Source: UASB124 sp964446935
GTDB taxonomy: Bacteria; Babelota; Babeliae; Babelales; RVW-14
DNA length: 5,839 bases
Reading direction: 5' to 3'
NCBI GenBank assembly: GCA_964446935.1
Contig: CAYUQI010000040.1
Coordinates: 1 to 5,839, forward strand
Under the pieces are notes generated by a model, which was not told the DNA's origin, searched no databases, and worked only from the letters and a program-made list of their open reading frames with translations. The translations under genes and the position numbers were made by a program. Shown in pieces: positions 1 to 5,839 of the stretch; positions within the stretch are counted from its first letter, which is position 1, and every line of letters begins with the position of its first letter.

Positions 1-372
1 ACACCAACAGAAAACACAAGCTCATCTAAAAGTAAGTCGAGATGTTCACTTTGTTCTGTGCTAAAACTACCATTATTACCATTTAAAATAGTATGGTGGC
101 ATGCAAAAGCCGCATGGAACAATAAATGGCTTATCCTTCTTGATACAGTCATTGTAGCTGCCATTGGTTTTGTTATTTCACATTATTACAACAACATAAC
201 ACCATGCCAATATCAATGTTTTTTCAAGCAAGTATACAATATTGTAACTTACACGTTACAAAATCTGCATATTCCAACCGGTACTGATATGGGTAAAATC
301 TACGACTGCTGTTATTCAACATGTTGCAAATTACGCGGTGAAAGCTTCTGTGGAACGACTTGCCAACAATAG
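1..372 (+). CDS. Cysteine-rich single-span membrane protein, 3' part (partial, unknown function)
   Basis: I do not recognise this protein. The frame is open from the first base of the window to the TAG at 370-372, giving 123 visible residues. A GTG at 58 could be a start, but it has no convincing ribosome binding site and the preceding 19 codons are open, so the gene most likely begins outside the window. The visible part starts with a Thr/Ser/Lys-rich linker holding a CxxC (C15, C18), then a basic and aromatic stretch (WWHAKAAWNNKW). A membrane span follows at about residues 43-60, then a 60-residue tail with eight cysteines. These form three CxxxC spacings (C69/C73, C104/C108, C117/C121) plus C103 and C109. 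Lys/Arg before the span suggests the cysteine-rich tail faces the periplasm or outside, where disulfides can form; this is inference. The gene converges on the minus-strand operon with 4 bases between stop codons. Confidence 0.65.
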   Translation, partial: TPTENTSSSKSKSRCSLCSVLKLPLLPFKIVWWHAKAAWNNKWLILLDTVIVAAIGFVISHYYNNITPCQYQCFFKQVYNIVTYTLQNLHIPTGTDMGKIYDCCYSTCCKLRGESFCGTTCQQ

Positions 373-376
373 ACCC

Positions 377-1486
377 TTATCGCATAAATGCTAAAAAGGC
401 CTCAAAGGCAATCAAGATAATAATAACAAGTGTCAAGATCTCCTCGTGAAGTGTATCGAGGCGATCTTGATACACAGAATACAAGTCATGAATAATGTTG
501 AGTTTGCGATTGATTGATTCACGCCACTCACGCAATGACATCTTTTCTTCAAGCATCGAATACAATTTTGAATAATACTCATCGCCAGCCATTTTGATAC
601 TATTCTCTAACCGTTCGGTAACCACCGAAATATCGACACGCATCTGTGCCAAACGCGAAATTGGCAACTCCATACGCTGTCCAATAAGCGGAATATAGGC
701 CTTAAGCGGAACCTTATACGATTCTTGGGCATAAAAGAAATTAAGTTTCTGATCAAGCAATCGGTCAAAATACTGTAATTCCAGTTTTTGCACATTTGCT
801 GATTCAAAGAATTCAAGCGGTTCGAAATATTCATCGTCATAAATAAATGAAGCCGCACTATCGACAATAATCAAATCCTGACCGTAATAACCAATACTTG
901 AAGCTAAAATTTCGTCCATTTGATAATCAGAGAGTGCATACACTTCAAGCCGCAATAACGATGCTATCTTACTTCCGTATAATTCTTTAAATTCTTGTGC
1001 ATTCATTTTTTCTTTGAGCGGATAAACATGAAGTGCAAAGTATGAATTTTTTAAACTATAAAAACGAGGCTTTTCTATAGCAGGATATATTTTTTTAAAC
1101 GTCTCTTTAGCATCAATTTCACTACGCTCATCAAAGCTTTTTTTTATATCAATAATTTTGACTTTTAAATTTTCAAACGAATCTTCAAACGGTACACGAT
1201 AATAGTACGAAAGCACACCAAAGTGATGAATCTTGCTCGAAATACACGTCGCATCCATCACGCCACCACTCTCACCCTCCTTGGTCTGCTCATCTGACAT
1301 CCTGAAGGCAAGAGGTATATGATAATTTTTAAAATATGCAGATAACGGCATAACACAAATGTTAACAGATCCCTTTTGCTTGATGTATTCAAGATTAATG
1401 GCATCACCAATGTCAAAGGCATAGAACAATAAAATATTTCCTTTAAACGTACTTTTGGGAGTTGTTGTCACTAATTCTTGTTCCAT
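377..1486 (-). CDS. RMND1/DUF155-like protein with C-terminal membrane anchor (tentative)
   Basis: The protein has 369 residues from the ATG at 1486, chosen because GAAAGG lies 6 bases upstream. An in-frame TTG at 1516 would add ten residues but lacks such a site. The body is a soluble alpha/beta-looking region: an FGVLSYYYRVPF segment near residues 89-100, SSIGYYGQDLIIVDSAASFI near 196-215, and ANVQKLELQYFDRLLDQ near 230-246. A predominantly helical, probably coiled-coil stretch covers about 285-350, and a very hydrophobic segment at about 350-367 ends two residues before the C-terminus. This order, especially the helix with N-R-K-L-N-I-I-H-D followed by LTLVIIILIAFEAFLAF, resembles the RMND1/YagE (DUF155) family. 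Eukaryotic members of that family are mitochondrial inner-membrane proteins linked to translation; the bacterial role is unknown. The assignment rests on recalled patterns, so it is tentative. It is the last gene of the PBP2-GmhB operon and has no obvious hairpin terminator after its stop. Confidence 0.6.
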   Translation of the reverse strand: MEQELVTTTPKSTFKGNILLFYAFDIGDAINLEYIKQKGSVNICVMPLSAYFKNYHIPLAFRMSDEQTKEGESGGVMDATCISSKIHHFGVLSYYYRVPFEDSFENLKVKIIDIKKSFDERSEIDAKETFKKIYPAIEKPRFYSLKNSYFALHVYPLKEKMNAQEFKELYGSKIASLLRLEVYALSDYQMDEILASSIGYYGQDLIIVDSAASFIYDDEYFEPLEFFESANVQKLELQYFDRLLDQKLNFFYAQESYKVPLKAYIPLIGQRMELPISRLAQMRVDISVVTERLENSIKMAGDEYYSKLYSMLEEKMSLREWRESINRKLNIIHDLYSVYQDRLDTLHEEILTLVIIILIAFEAFLAFMR

Positions 1487-1492
1487 AACGCG

Positions 1493-1498
1493 CCTTTC
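1493..1498 (-). promoter_or_regulatory. Ribosome binding site of the DUF155-like gene
   Basis: The minus strand reads GAAAGG, 6 bases before the ATG at 1486. It decides for that ATG over the in-frame TTG at 1516. Confidence 0.55.
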
Positions 1499-1522
1499 AT
1501 GGCTAAAAATTATCAAGCTTCG

Positions 1523-2035
1523 CTAGAACAGTAGTGTAGCATATCGGCTAGGGGGTAATGCAAAAAGTTGGGTAATATCCCACACGGTGCATCCTGCGGC
1601 ACGGCCAGCTCCCCAATCTGTCTCTCGGTCCCCAAACATAAGGGATTGTTTCAAATCAATGTTGTAGGTTTGTGCTGCATGCATCAACATACCAGGATAA
1701 GGCTTACGACAAAGGCAATCTTTTTTGTAGTGTTCAAGCACAGCATCGACTGGATGATGCGGGCAATAATAAACACCTTGTAAAACAACACCGTGAGCCG
1801 CTAGAAGAGAACAAACAACATCATTAGCTTGCTGCACAAATGCCTCACCAAACAATCCACGAGCAACTCCCGATTGATTGGTTACCATAAACAAACGATA
1901 CCCTCGTTGTTGACACAAACGAGCAATGTGAACAGCAGAAGGAATAAGTTTTATGTCATTGAGATTGGAAAGAAATGGGACATCATAAATGAGTGTCCCA
2001 TCACGATCAAAGAATGCTGCTTTTATCTGACTCAC
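1523..2035 (-). CDS. gmhB: D-glycero-D-manno-heptose 1,7-bisphosphate 7-phosphatase (GmhB-like HAD phosphatase)
   Basis: This is a HAD-superfamily phosphatase of 170 residues. GmhB removes the C7 phosphate of heptose 1,7-bisphosphate in the cytoplasm, a step toward the ADP-heptose used in the lipopolysaccharide core. All family motifs are visible: FFDRDGT with nucleophile D10 and acid/base D12; VTNQSGVARGLF (residues 51-62, motif II); the zinc loop CPHHP (C91, H93) with CLC (C107, C109); the motif III lysine K111 in RKPYPGM; and FGDRETD (D136, D140) for magnesium. At 170 residues it is slightly shorter than E. coli GmhB (about 190), at the C-terminal end. The start is a GTG with AGGAG 10 bases upstream, lying inside the 3' end of the PBP2 gene (29-base overlap). 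The main alternative is a histidinol-phosphate phosphatase, whose HisB-N domain shares this fold and zinc loop. The NQSGVARG motif and the envelope-gene context favour GmhB. No other heptose or histidine genes are in view to settle it. Confidence 0.82.
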   Translation of the reverse strand: MSQIKAAFFDRDGTLIYDVPFLSNLNDIKLIPSAVHIARLCQQRGYRLFMVTNQSGVARGLFGEAFVQQANDVVCSLLAAHGVVLQGVYYCPHHPVDAVLEHYKKDCLCRKPYPGMLMHAAQTYNIDLKQSLMFGDRETDWGAGRAAGCTVWDITQLFALPPSRYATLLF

Positions 2036-3761
2036 GTAATTGTTTCTCCTGCATTAAGTTTTGATAGCCCCTAAAAAATCGATATGCCCCTTCAATAGCA
2101 AAATGTGACGACCCCTCATGCTCTAATAAAACAAGCATCACCAACGGTCTTTGCCCTCGATACGAAAAGTACCCGACAAGCCAACCATGTTCAAGCAAGC
2201 TTTTATTGGTTATTTCTTTATCGAGACTGCAGATTTGTGCGGTTCCGGTTTTAGCATAAATATCAAACGCGGACAAGTTTTTGAGCATCCGACCAGTTCC
2301 GTCACTAACAACCTCTTTCATAGCACCACGTAAAAAGGTAAGGGTTGCCCCCGATACCCTCAATGGTTCCTTTTCGACAAGTTCGGTCTCTAACAAACGC
2401 GGCTTGACGAGATATCCGGTACAAATAGCGCCAACCATACGAGCAAGTTGGAGGGGGGTTACCAACAAGTAACTTTGCCCTATGCTCACTGATAGCGTTT
2501 CTCCCTTCCACCACCGTTCCCCCTTGGTTTCCTTTTTCCAATGTGTGGTAGGCACCAGCCCATCTTTTTCTGGTAATAAAAAATTAGTTTTTCTCCCAAG
2601 ACCAAAGCGACGAGCATAGGAGGCAATGCAGTCTACTTTGAGCTTTTTAGCCATACGAAAGCAAGGAATATTGCATGACACAACTAAAGCTTCTTTCGGT
2701 GACAAAGCACCATGGCCTAGATGGTGTTGGCAATAATACCTACGACCGCAAAAAGTAACGTATCCGTTACAAAAAACTTCATCATGTTGATCAATAACAT
2801 TTTCCTCTAATCCTGCAGCCCAGGTCACCAATTTGAACGTTGATGCAGGTGGATACAAAGCGCAAGTTGCCCGGTTAATCAGAGGGTTATTCGTCGTCAA
2901 TTTGTCCCAATCATCCTGTGAAATGGGGTTTAAAAACATATTCGGATCAAACCGTGGATAGGAAGCAAGAGCCTTAATAGCACCATCGAATGGATCCATA
3001 AGAATAAAAGCTCCAGCTTGTCCATCGTGAAACAGTTTTTCTGCCAATTGTTGAAACTCAAAATCAAGGGTAAGAACAATGTCTTGACCAGCTTTTGCTT
3101 CTTGATAAATACGTTGTGCCAAGGTTTTACCGGTTGAATTAATAACCTGCAAAAGGCGCCCTTGCTGTCCCTGTAACATCGTATCAAACTCAAGCTCAAG
3201 GCCAGCCTGTCCACTGTGTTCACCACGGTTGAGGTACCCCAAAACATGACTTGCCAGCTCATGATATGGATAAATACGTTGAAAACGATTAGTTATAACG
3301 AGATGCTCGGCATCGGCACACTGTTCACTAATCTGGCATAATTGGTCAAAATTCAGATTTTGGCTCAACACCAAACGTCGGGCATACTTCTCAGCGTGAG
3401 CAATAGCTATATGGCGCTCAGGTTCTGAAAAATCAATGCCTACAATAGCTCCGGCCTTAGCAAGAATCATCTCATCATGCTCAGTCAGTTTAGGCTTGCC
3501 AATTCCATACCATTGAAGGTCAAAAAGTGGTTTATTTGCTGCCAAAAGAACATGGTTGCAATCATAAACATCACCACGGAGGGGCGGAATAAGCTCTATA
3601 CGTAAGAAATTCTTAGTGCCCAAATTCACAAAAACGCTATTTTTATCGATTTGCAAATAAAAAAGGCGGGTCATAAGTACCATCATAAGTACCCAAAAAA
3701 CATACAAAATGTATTTTATTTTAAGCGATCGCTGATATAAAATCGCCCATTTACCCGACAT
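2007..3761 (-). CDS. mrdA: Penicillin-binding protein 2, peptidoglycan D,D-transpeptidase (MrdA)
   Basis: This class B penicillin-binding protein of 584 residues cross-links peptidoglycan stems in the periplasm, in PBP2 orthologues as part of the elongasome with RodA and MreC. It has a short basic N-terminus and one membrane anchor (about residues 17-36). A dimerisation/pedestal region follows, beginning with the conserved RGDVYD (62-67). The transpeptidase domain carries S307-T-F-K310 (catalytic serine), S362-C-N364 and K504-T-G506-T. The segment from LPEKDGLVP through WWKGETLSVSIGQ to LLVTPLQLA (about 396-440) is typical of PBP2 rather than FtsI/PBP3. Length is at the short end of the family. 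C331, C344, H350 and C363 form a probable metal site near the active site. The start is ATG with only a weak purine-rich stretch upstream. It is the first gene of a three-gene operon and its 3' end overlaps gmhB. No rodA or mreC gene is in view. Confidence 0.93.
   Translation of the reverse strand: MSGKWAILYQRSLKIKYILYVFWVLMMVLMTRLFYLQIDKNSVFVNLGTKNFLRIELIPPLRGDVYDCNHVLLAANKPLFDLQWYGIGKPKLTEHDEMILAKAGAIVGIDFSEPERHIAIAHAEKYARRLVLSQNLNFDQLCQISEQCADAEHLVITNRFQRIYPYHELASHVLGYLNRGEHSGQAGLELEFDTMLQGQQGRLLQVINSTGKTLAQRIYQEAKAGQDIVLTLDFEFQQLAEKLFHDGQAGAFILMDPFDGAIKALASYPRFDPNMFLNPISQDDWDKLTTNNPLINRATCALYPPASTFKLVTWAAGLEENVIDQHDEVFCNGYVTFCGRRYYCQHHLGHGALSPKEALVVSCNIPCFRMAKKLKVDCIASYARRFGLGRKTNFLLPEKDGLVPTTHWKKETKGERWWKGETLSVSIGQSYLLVTPLQLARMVGAICTGYLVKPRLLETELVEKEPLRVSGATLTFLRGAMKEVVSDGTGRMLKNLSAFDIYAKTGTAQICSLDKEITNKSLLEHGWLVGYFSYRGQRPLVMLVLLEHEGSSHFAIEGAYRFFRGYQNLMQEKQLRESDKSSIL
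2046..2050 (-). promoter_or_regulatory. Ribosome binding site of gmhB
   Basis: The minus strand reads AGGAG, 10 bases before the GTG at 2035. It lies within the last codons of the PBP2 gene and supports the GTG start and translational coupling. Confidence 0.6.
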
Positions 3762-3850
3762 TTGTCATCTTTCTTTTCAATTAAACAATAACTCCGTATT
3801 TTCTGCGTAGCCACTGTATCACGCTTTTGGAGCAAGCACTAGCCCCCCTT

Positions 3851-3879
3851 TTGCGATTTGATTTTTTTATCGGTAAAGT
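3851..3879 (+). promoter_or_regulatory. Possible sigma-70-like promoter for the 4005 gene
   Basis: TTGCGA (3851-3856) and TAAAGT (3874-3879) are separated by 17 bases, each matching four of six consensus positions. It would give a leader of roughly 120 bases before the ATG at 4005. An AT-rich region closer to the gene (3962-3988) could contain another promoter, so this is a weak call. Confidence 0.3.
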
Positions 3880-3989
3880 AGACACATACGTCAAGCACCC
3901 GAGGGGGGTCTCAAACGTAACCAATTTTTCGTTCTTCGTTCAAAAAAAATAGTAGAGTCGTTTGTTTCTTCAAAACCATATTTAAACTA

Positions 3990-3995
3990 GGGAGG
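3990..3995 (+). promoter_or_regulatory. Strong Shine-Dalgarno of the 4005 gene
   Basis: GGGAGG lies 9 bases before the ATG at 4005. It is the best ribosome binding site in the window and suggests efficient translation. Confidence 0.75.
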
Positions 3996-4004
3996 TTATA
4001 TCTT

Positions 4005-4802
4005 ATGAAGAAATACTTACTTATGGCAGTTGTTGCCATCGTTACAGTCGGTTCAGCAGCAGGCGTATCAACTAAGGACAATCACAGATTACATCAACTT
4101 ATTGCAAAGCCAGCGAAAACAGCTGCAGACATCAAGGGTATTGCTGCCGTTATCAAAAAAGAACCAACACTTGTAGCAGCTATAAAAGCTAAGCATGTAC
4201 ACAACAACCCAGCAGCAGAACAAACAGCCTGGACAAACCTTCTCAACGGTATCTGTCAGCCATTAACAGGCGATATCAAAACCGGTACTATCAAAGAAAT
4301 CGCAAACGCAGTCAGCTTATTGCCTGCACTTTACACCGAAGTTACTAAAGAAGAACCAAAAAAGCCTAGCCACATTGAACAATTTGGCACCTGGGCACAT
4401 GAACACAAAGAACAATTGAAGACAGCTGTCAAGGCTCACCCATACAGAACTACAGCACTGATTTGCGGTACACTTGGTGCAGCCGCTGGCGCTGCTCTCT
4501 TGGGTCATTTTGTTGGCTACGGCACAATAGCTCGTATGCTTCCAAACTTTATGCAAGCAGGAATTAGCAAGGTTGTTCCATCATTTGTTTCAACCGCTAC
4601 ATTAAAGGGTGCTATTGAAACAGCTTGGAATAATAAATGCTTCTTATCACGTTGGTTTGGCAGCAAAGCAGCTGTTGCACAAAAAGTAACGACATCGTTA
4701 TTGGGCAACAAAGTATTTAACCCTTGCTGGCTTTCAAGTGTATTGAGCCTAAGCGCCAAAGCACAGCCAAAGCCTTGTTTTTTAACAAAACTCGTAAAAT
4801 AA
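4005..4802 (+). CDS. Exported Ala/Lys-rich protein of unknown function
   Basis: I do not recognise a family. The 265-residue product begins with a standard Sec signal peptide: MKK, a hydrophobic core to about residue 16, and a small-residue cleavage region GSAAG near 16-20. There is no lipobox cysteine. The mature part is basic and rich in Ala, Lys and Thr. Residues 25-110 look helical. Residues 121-147 are charged and His-rich. Residues 150-172 form a Gly/Ala-rich hydrophobic segment (LICGTLGAAAGAALLG) that could span or insert into a membrane through small-residue packing. The C-terminal 90 residues hold C212, C241 and C258 and an AWNNKCF motif. The start is well fixed by GGGAGG upstream, and a strong terminator follows the stop, so it appears to be a single-gene transcript. 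A structural envelope or secreted host-directed protein is possible, but the sequence does not decide. Confidence 0.85.
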   Translation: MKKYLLMAVVAIVTVGSAAGVSTKDNHRLHQLIAKPAKTAADIKGIAAVIKKEPTLVAAIKAKHVHNNPAAEQTAWTNLLNGICQPLTGDIKTGTIKEIANAVSLLPALYTEVTKEEPKKPSHIEQFGTWAHEHKEQLKTAVKAHPYRTTALICGTLGAAAGAALLGHFVGYGTIARMLPNFMQAGISKVVPSFVSTATLKGAIETAWNNKCFLSRWFGSKAAVAQKVTTSLLGNKVFNPCWLSSVLSLSAKAQPKPCFLTKLVK

Positions 4803-4824
4803 TACAATCGATTCTTTAGATTAC

Positions 4825-4862
4825 AAAGCACGGATGGTGTAACAACCGTCCGTGCTTTTTCT
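4825..4862 (+). terminator. Intrinsic (rho-independent) terminator
   Basis: AAAGCACGGATGGT (4825-4838) pairs with ACCGTCCGTGCTTT (4845-4858) in a 14-base-pair stem with one T-G pair and a 6-base loop. A T-run continues from the stem and further T-rich sequence follows. It lies 22 bases after the stop of the 4005 gene and isolates it from the next gene. Confidence 0.92.
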
Positions 4863-4880
4863 TTACTTTTTTTAATACTT

Positions 4881-4910
4881 TTCTCACACTCTTATTGTAG
4901 CACCTTTAAT
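4881..4910 (+). promoter_or_regulatory. Possible promoter for the 4940 gene
   Basis: TTCTCA (4881-4886) and TTTAAT (4905-4910) are separated by 18 bases; the -10 matches five of six positions. Since a strong terminator lies just upstream, the next gene needs its own promoter in this interval. The TATAAT at 4933-4938 is too close to the start codon unless the transcript starts inside the gene. Confidence 0.35.
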
Positions 4911-4926
4911 CATCACATCGACCTAT

Positions 4927-4932
4927 AAGAAG
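4927..4932 (+). promoter_or_regulatory. Weak ribosome binding site of the 4940 gene
   Basis: AAGAAG lies 7 bases before the ATG at 4940. It is weak, but the signal peptide right after this ATG supports the start. Confidence 0.4.
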
Positions 4933-4939
4933 TATAATT

Positions 4940-5830
4940 ATGCGCATAGTACTAATTGTTTTTTTGCTCTTTTCCTTGCTCACAAAACACATTTTCGCAC
5001 AATCAGAAGACGATTGTGTTAGCACTATTAATAAGCATCAAACAAACCTGCTAACACTTATCAACGGCAAAAAGCCATATAATCGCAGTACTCTTGAACA
5101 CGAAGCTCACGCCATTCTGCATAATGCAACGCTTTTTGAAAAAAAATATCAGAGCCTTTGCAATGCAGTCTATGACGAATACGCACTCGCACTCAATACA
5201 CTTTCATTCAGTAATCAACAAATCTTTGATGAACTTATTATGCACTGTGGTATTGCTCGCATCAGTGATGTTATCCGATCTCTTTTTGTTGCAGAATTTG
5301 TACAACATACAAACGCACTGATTGCCACAACCACACAACCAACCTATGATCAACTGATTCAGGCAACCAAAGACATCTATCAGGCATTCCAGCAACTGAC
5401 ACAAATCGTTCTTCAAAATTTCCCCGAATGTCAGCCAAAGCCAACCAAATCAGCACTTCGAAAACGATGGCTTTGCATAACAATGATAATTGTACTTATA
5501 ATAGGGATCATTGTTTTCGTCTACCAAAAGCACCGCGACTCCACAGAAGAAACTCCAGCTCAATCAACTAAGCCCAAAGAACCCCCTGCTCCTACAGTAA
5601 ACAAACAGCATCGCCACCATCGTCCCAAACCAACTCGTACTGCAGCCGATAGCAATACATGCACAGACAAGAATAATAAACAACAAGAAGGCACCGCCCT
5701 TGTTACCAAGATGGATGACCTAAAAGGAACAGTGGGAAAACAAGTACCAGGATTTGGGTTAATAGAGGTCGTCAATGCAACTGTCCGAACGCTGAAAAAA
5801 CCACCAAAACCAGATACATCAGAACAATAA
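4940..5830 (+). CDS. Signal-peptide, single-span membrane protein with Pro/Lys-rich tail (unknown function)
   Basis: I do not recognise a family. The 296-residue protein has a signal peptide (residues 1-20, cleavage likely after IFA before QSEDD). A helical-looking ectodomain of about 150 residues carries four cysteines (C26, C74, C103, C164) that could form two disulfides. A basic stretch KSALRKRW (170-177) leads into one membrane span (about 177-195, WLCITMIIVLIIGIIVFVY). After it comes a low-complexity tail rich in Pro, Lys, Thr and Gln, including a basic HRHHRPKPTRT patch (224-234). The final 40 residues (TKMDDLKGTVGKQVPGFGLI and onward) are more ordered-looking. With a cleaved signal peptide, the simple topology puts residues 21-176 outside and the tail in the cytoplasm. 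Basic residues on both sides of the span make the orientation uncertain. It follows the terminator of the previous gene, so it is probably transcribed separately; the window ends 9 bases after its stop. Confidence 0.85.
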   Translation: MRIVLIVFLLFSLLTKHIFAQSEDDCVSTINKHQTNLLTLINGKKPYNRSTLEHEAHAILHNATLFEKKYQSLCNAVYDEYALALNTLSFSNQQIFDELIMHCGIARISDVIRSLFVAEFVQHTNALIATTTQPTYDQLIQATKDIYQAFQQLTQIVLQNFPECQPKPTKSALRKRWLCITMIIVLIIGIIVFVYQKHRDSTEETPAQSTKPKEPPAPTVNKQHRHHRPKPTRTAADSNTCTDKNNKQQEGTALVTKMDDLKGTVGKQVPGFGLIEVVNATVRTLKKPPKPDTSEQ

Positions 5831-5839
5831 AGTGTGCCC

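Larger units (their letters stand above)
3762..4004. other. Divergent intergenic region
   Basis: These 243 bases separate the divergent PBP2 operon and the 4005 gene and must hold both promoters and the leader of each. I could not pick a convincing sigma-70 promoter for the PBP2 operon. The region holds a C6 tract (3843-3848), a G6 tract (3903-3908) and an A8 tract (3942-3949). No small ORF with a convincing start is apparent. Confidence 0.6.

Noticed and set aside
365..415. Possible bidirectional terminator between the convergent genes
   Set aside because: Only 4 bases separate the stops and I found no hairpin with a T-run around the junction; short AGGCCT-like palindromes are too small.
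1138..1145. A8/T8 homopolymer in the DUF155-like gene (and another A8 at 5139-5146) as possible phase-variation tracts
   Set aside because: Both encode Lys-containing stretches in intact frames, and runs of eight A/T are expected by chance in AT-rich coding DNA.
1829..2074. Open frame on the plus strand opposite gmhB
   Set aside because: It lies antisense to a gene with all catalytic motifs intact and has no signal or motif of its own; the same holds for the other open frames inside the five genes.
3725..3732. GCGATCGC palindrome, the same sequence as the cyanobacterial HIP1 element
   Set aside because: I noticed only this one copy, inside the PBP2 coding region, and nothing else points to cyanobacteria.
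4933..4938. Perfect TATAAT just before the 4940 start codon
   Set aside because: As a -10 box it would start transcription inside the gene, past the start codon and into the signal peptide, so it cannot serve this gene.

Overview
The window looks like a stretch of a low-GC, Gram-negative-type bacterial chromosome. A conserved cell-envelope operon on the minus strand sits among unrecognised exported or membrane proteins on the plus strand. An elongation-type penicillin-binding protein 2 together with a GmhB-like heptose phosphatase implies peptidoglycan and probably a heptose-containing lipopolysaccharide. The mix of a compact conserved operon with orphan signal-peptide and cysteine-containing proteins would suit a host-associated lineage such as Dependentiae (TM6). 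That placement is an impression from gene content, not something the sequence proves.

Layout. 1-372 (+): the 3' part of a cysteine-rich, membrane-anchored protein of unknown function, whose frame is open to the left edge. It converges on the minus-strand operon with only 4 bases between the two stop codons. 3761-377 (-): three genes in the order PBP2 (mrdA-like), GmhB-like HAD phosphatase, RMND1/DUF155-like tail-anchored protein. The first two overlap by 29 bases and the third begins 36 bases after the second, so they are very probably cotranscribed. 3762-4004: a divergent intergenic region with a possible promoter, C6/G6 tracts and a strong Shine-Dalgarno for the next gene. 4005-4802 (+): an Ala/Lys-rich protein with a signal peptide and no recognised family, ended by a clear intrinsic terminator at 4825-4862. 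4940-5830 (+): a protein with a signal peptide, a helical four-cysteine ectodomain, one membrane span and a Pro/Lys-rich tail, also unrecognised.

How they fit together. PBP2 cross-links peptidoglycan during side-wall elongation. GmhB acts on the ADP-heptose pathway that supplies the lipopolysaccharide core. The DUF155-like protein is a membrane-anchored partner of unknown role. The three plus-strand proteins are all predicted to enter or cross the membrane and are the least explained part of the window. No RNA genes, insertion sequences, CRISPR arrays, phage genes or recognisable defence or toxin system were found.
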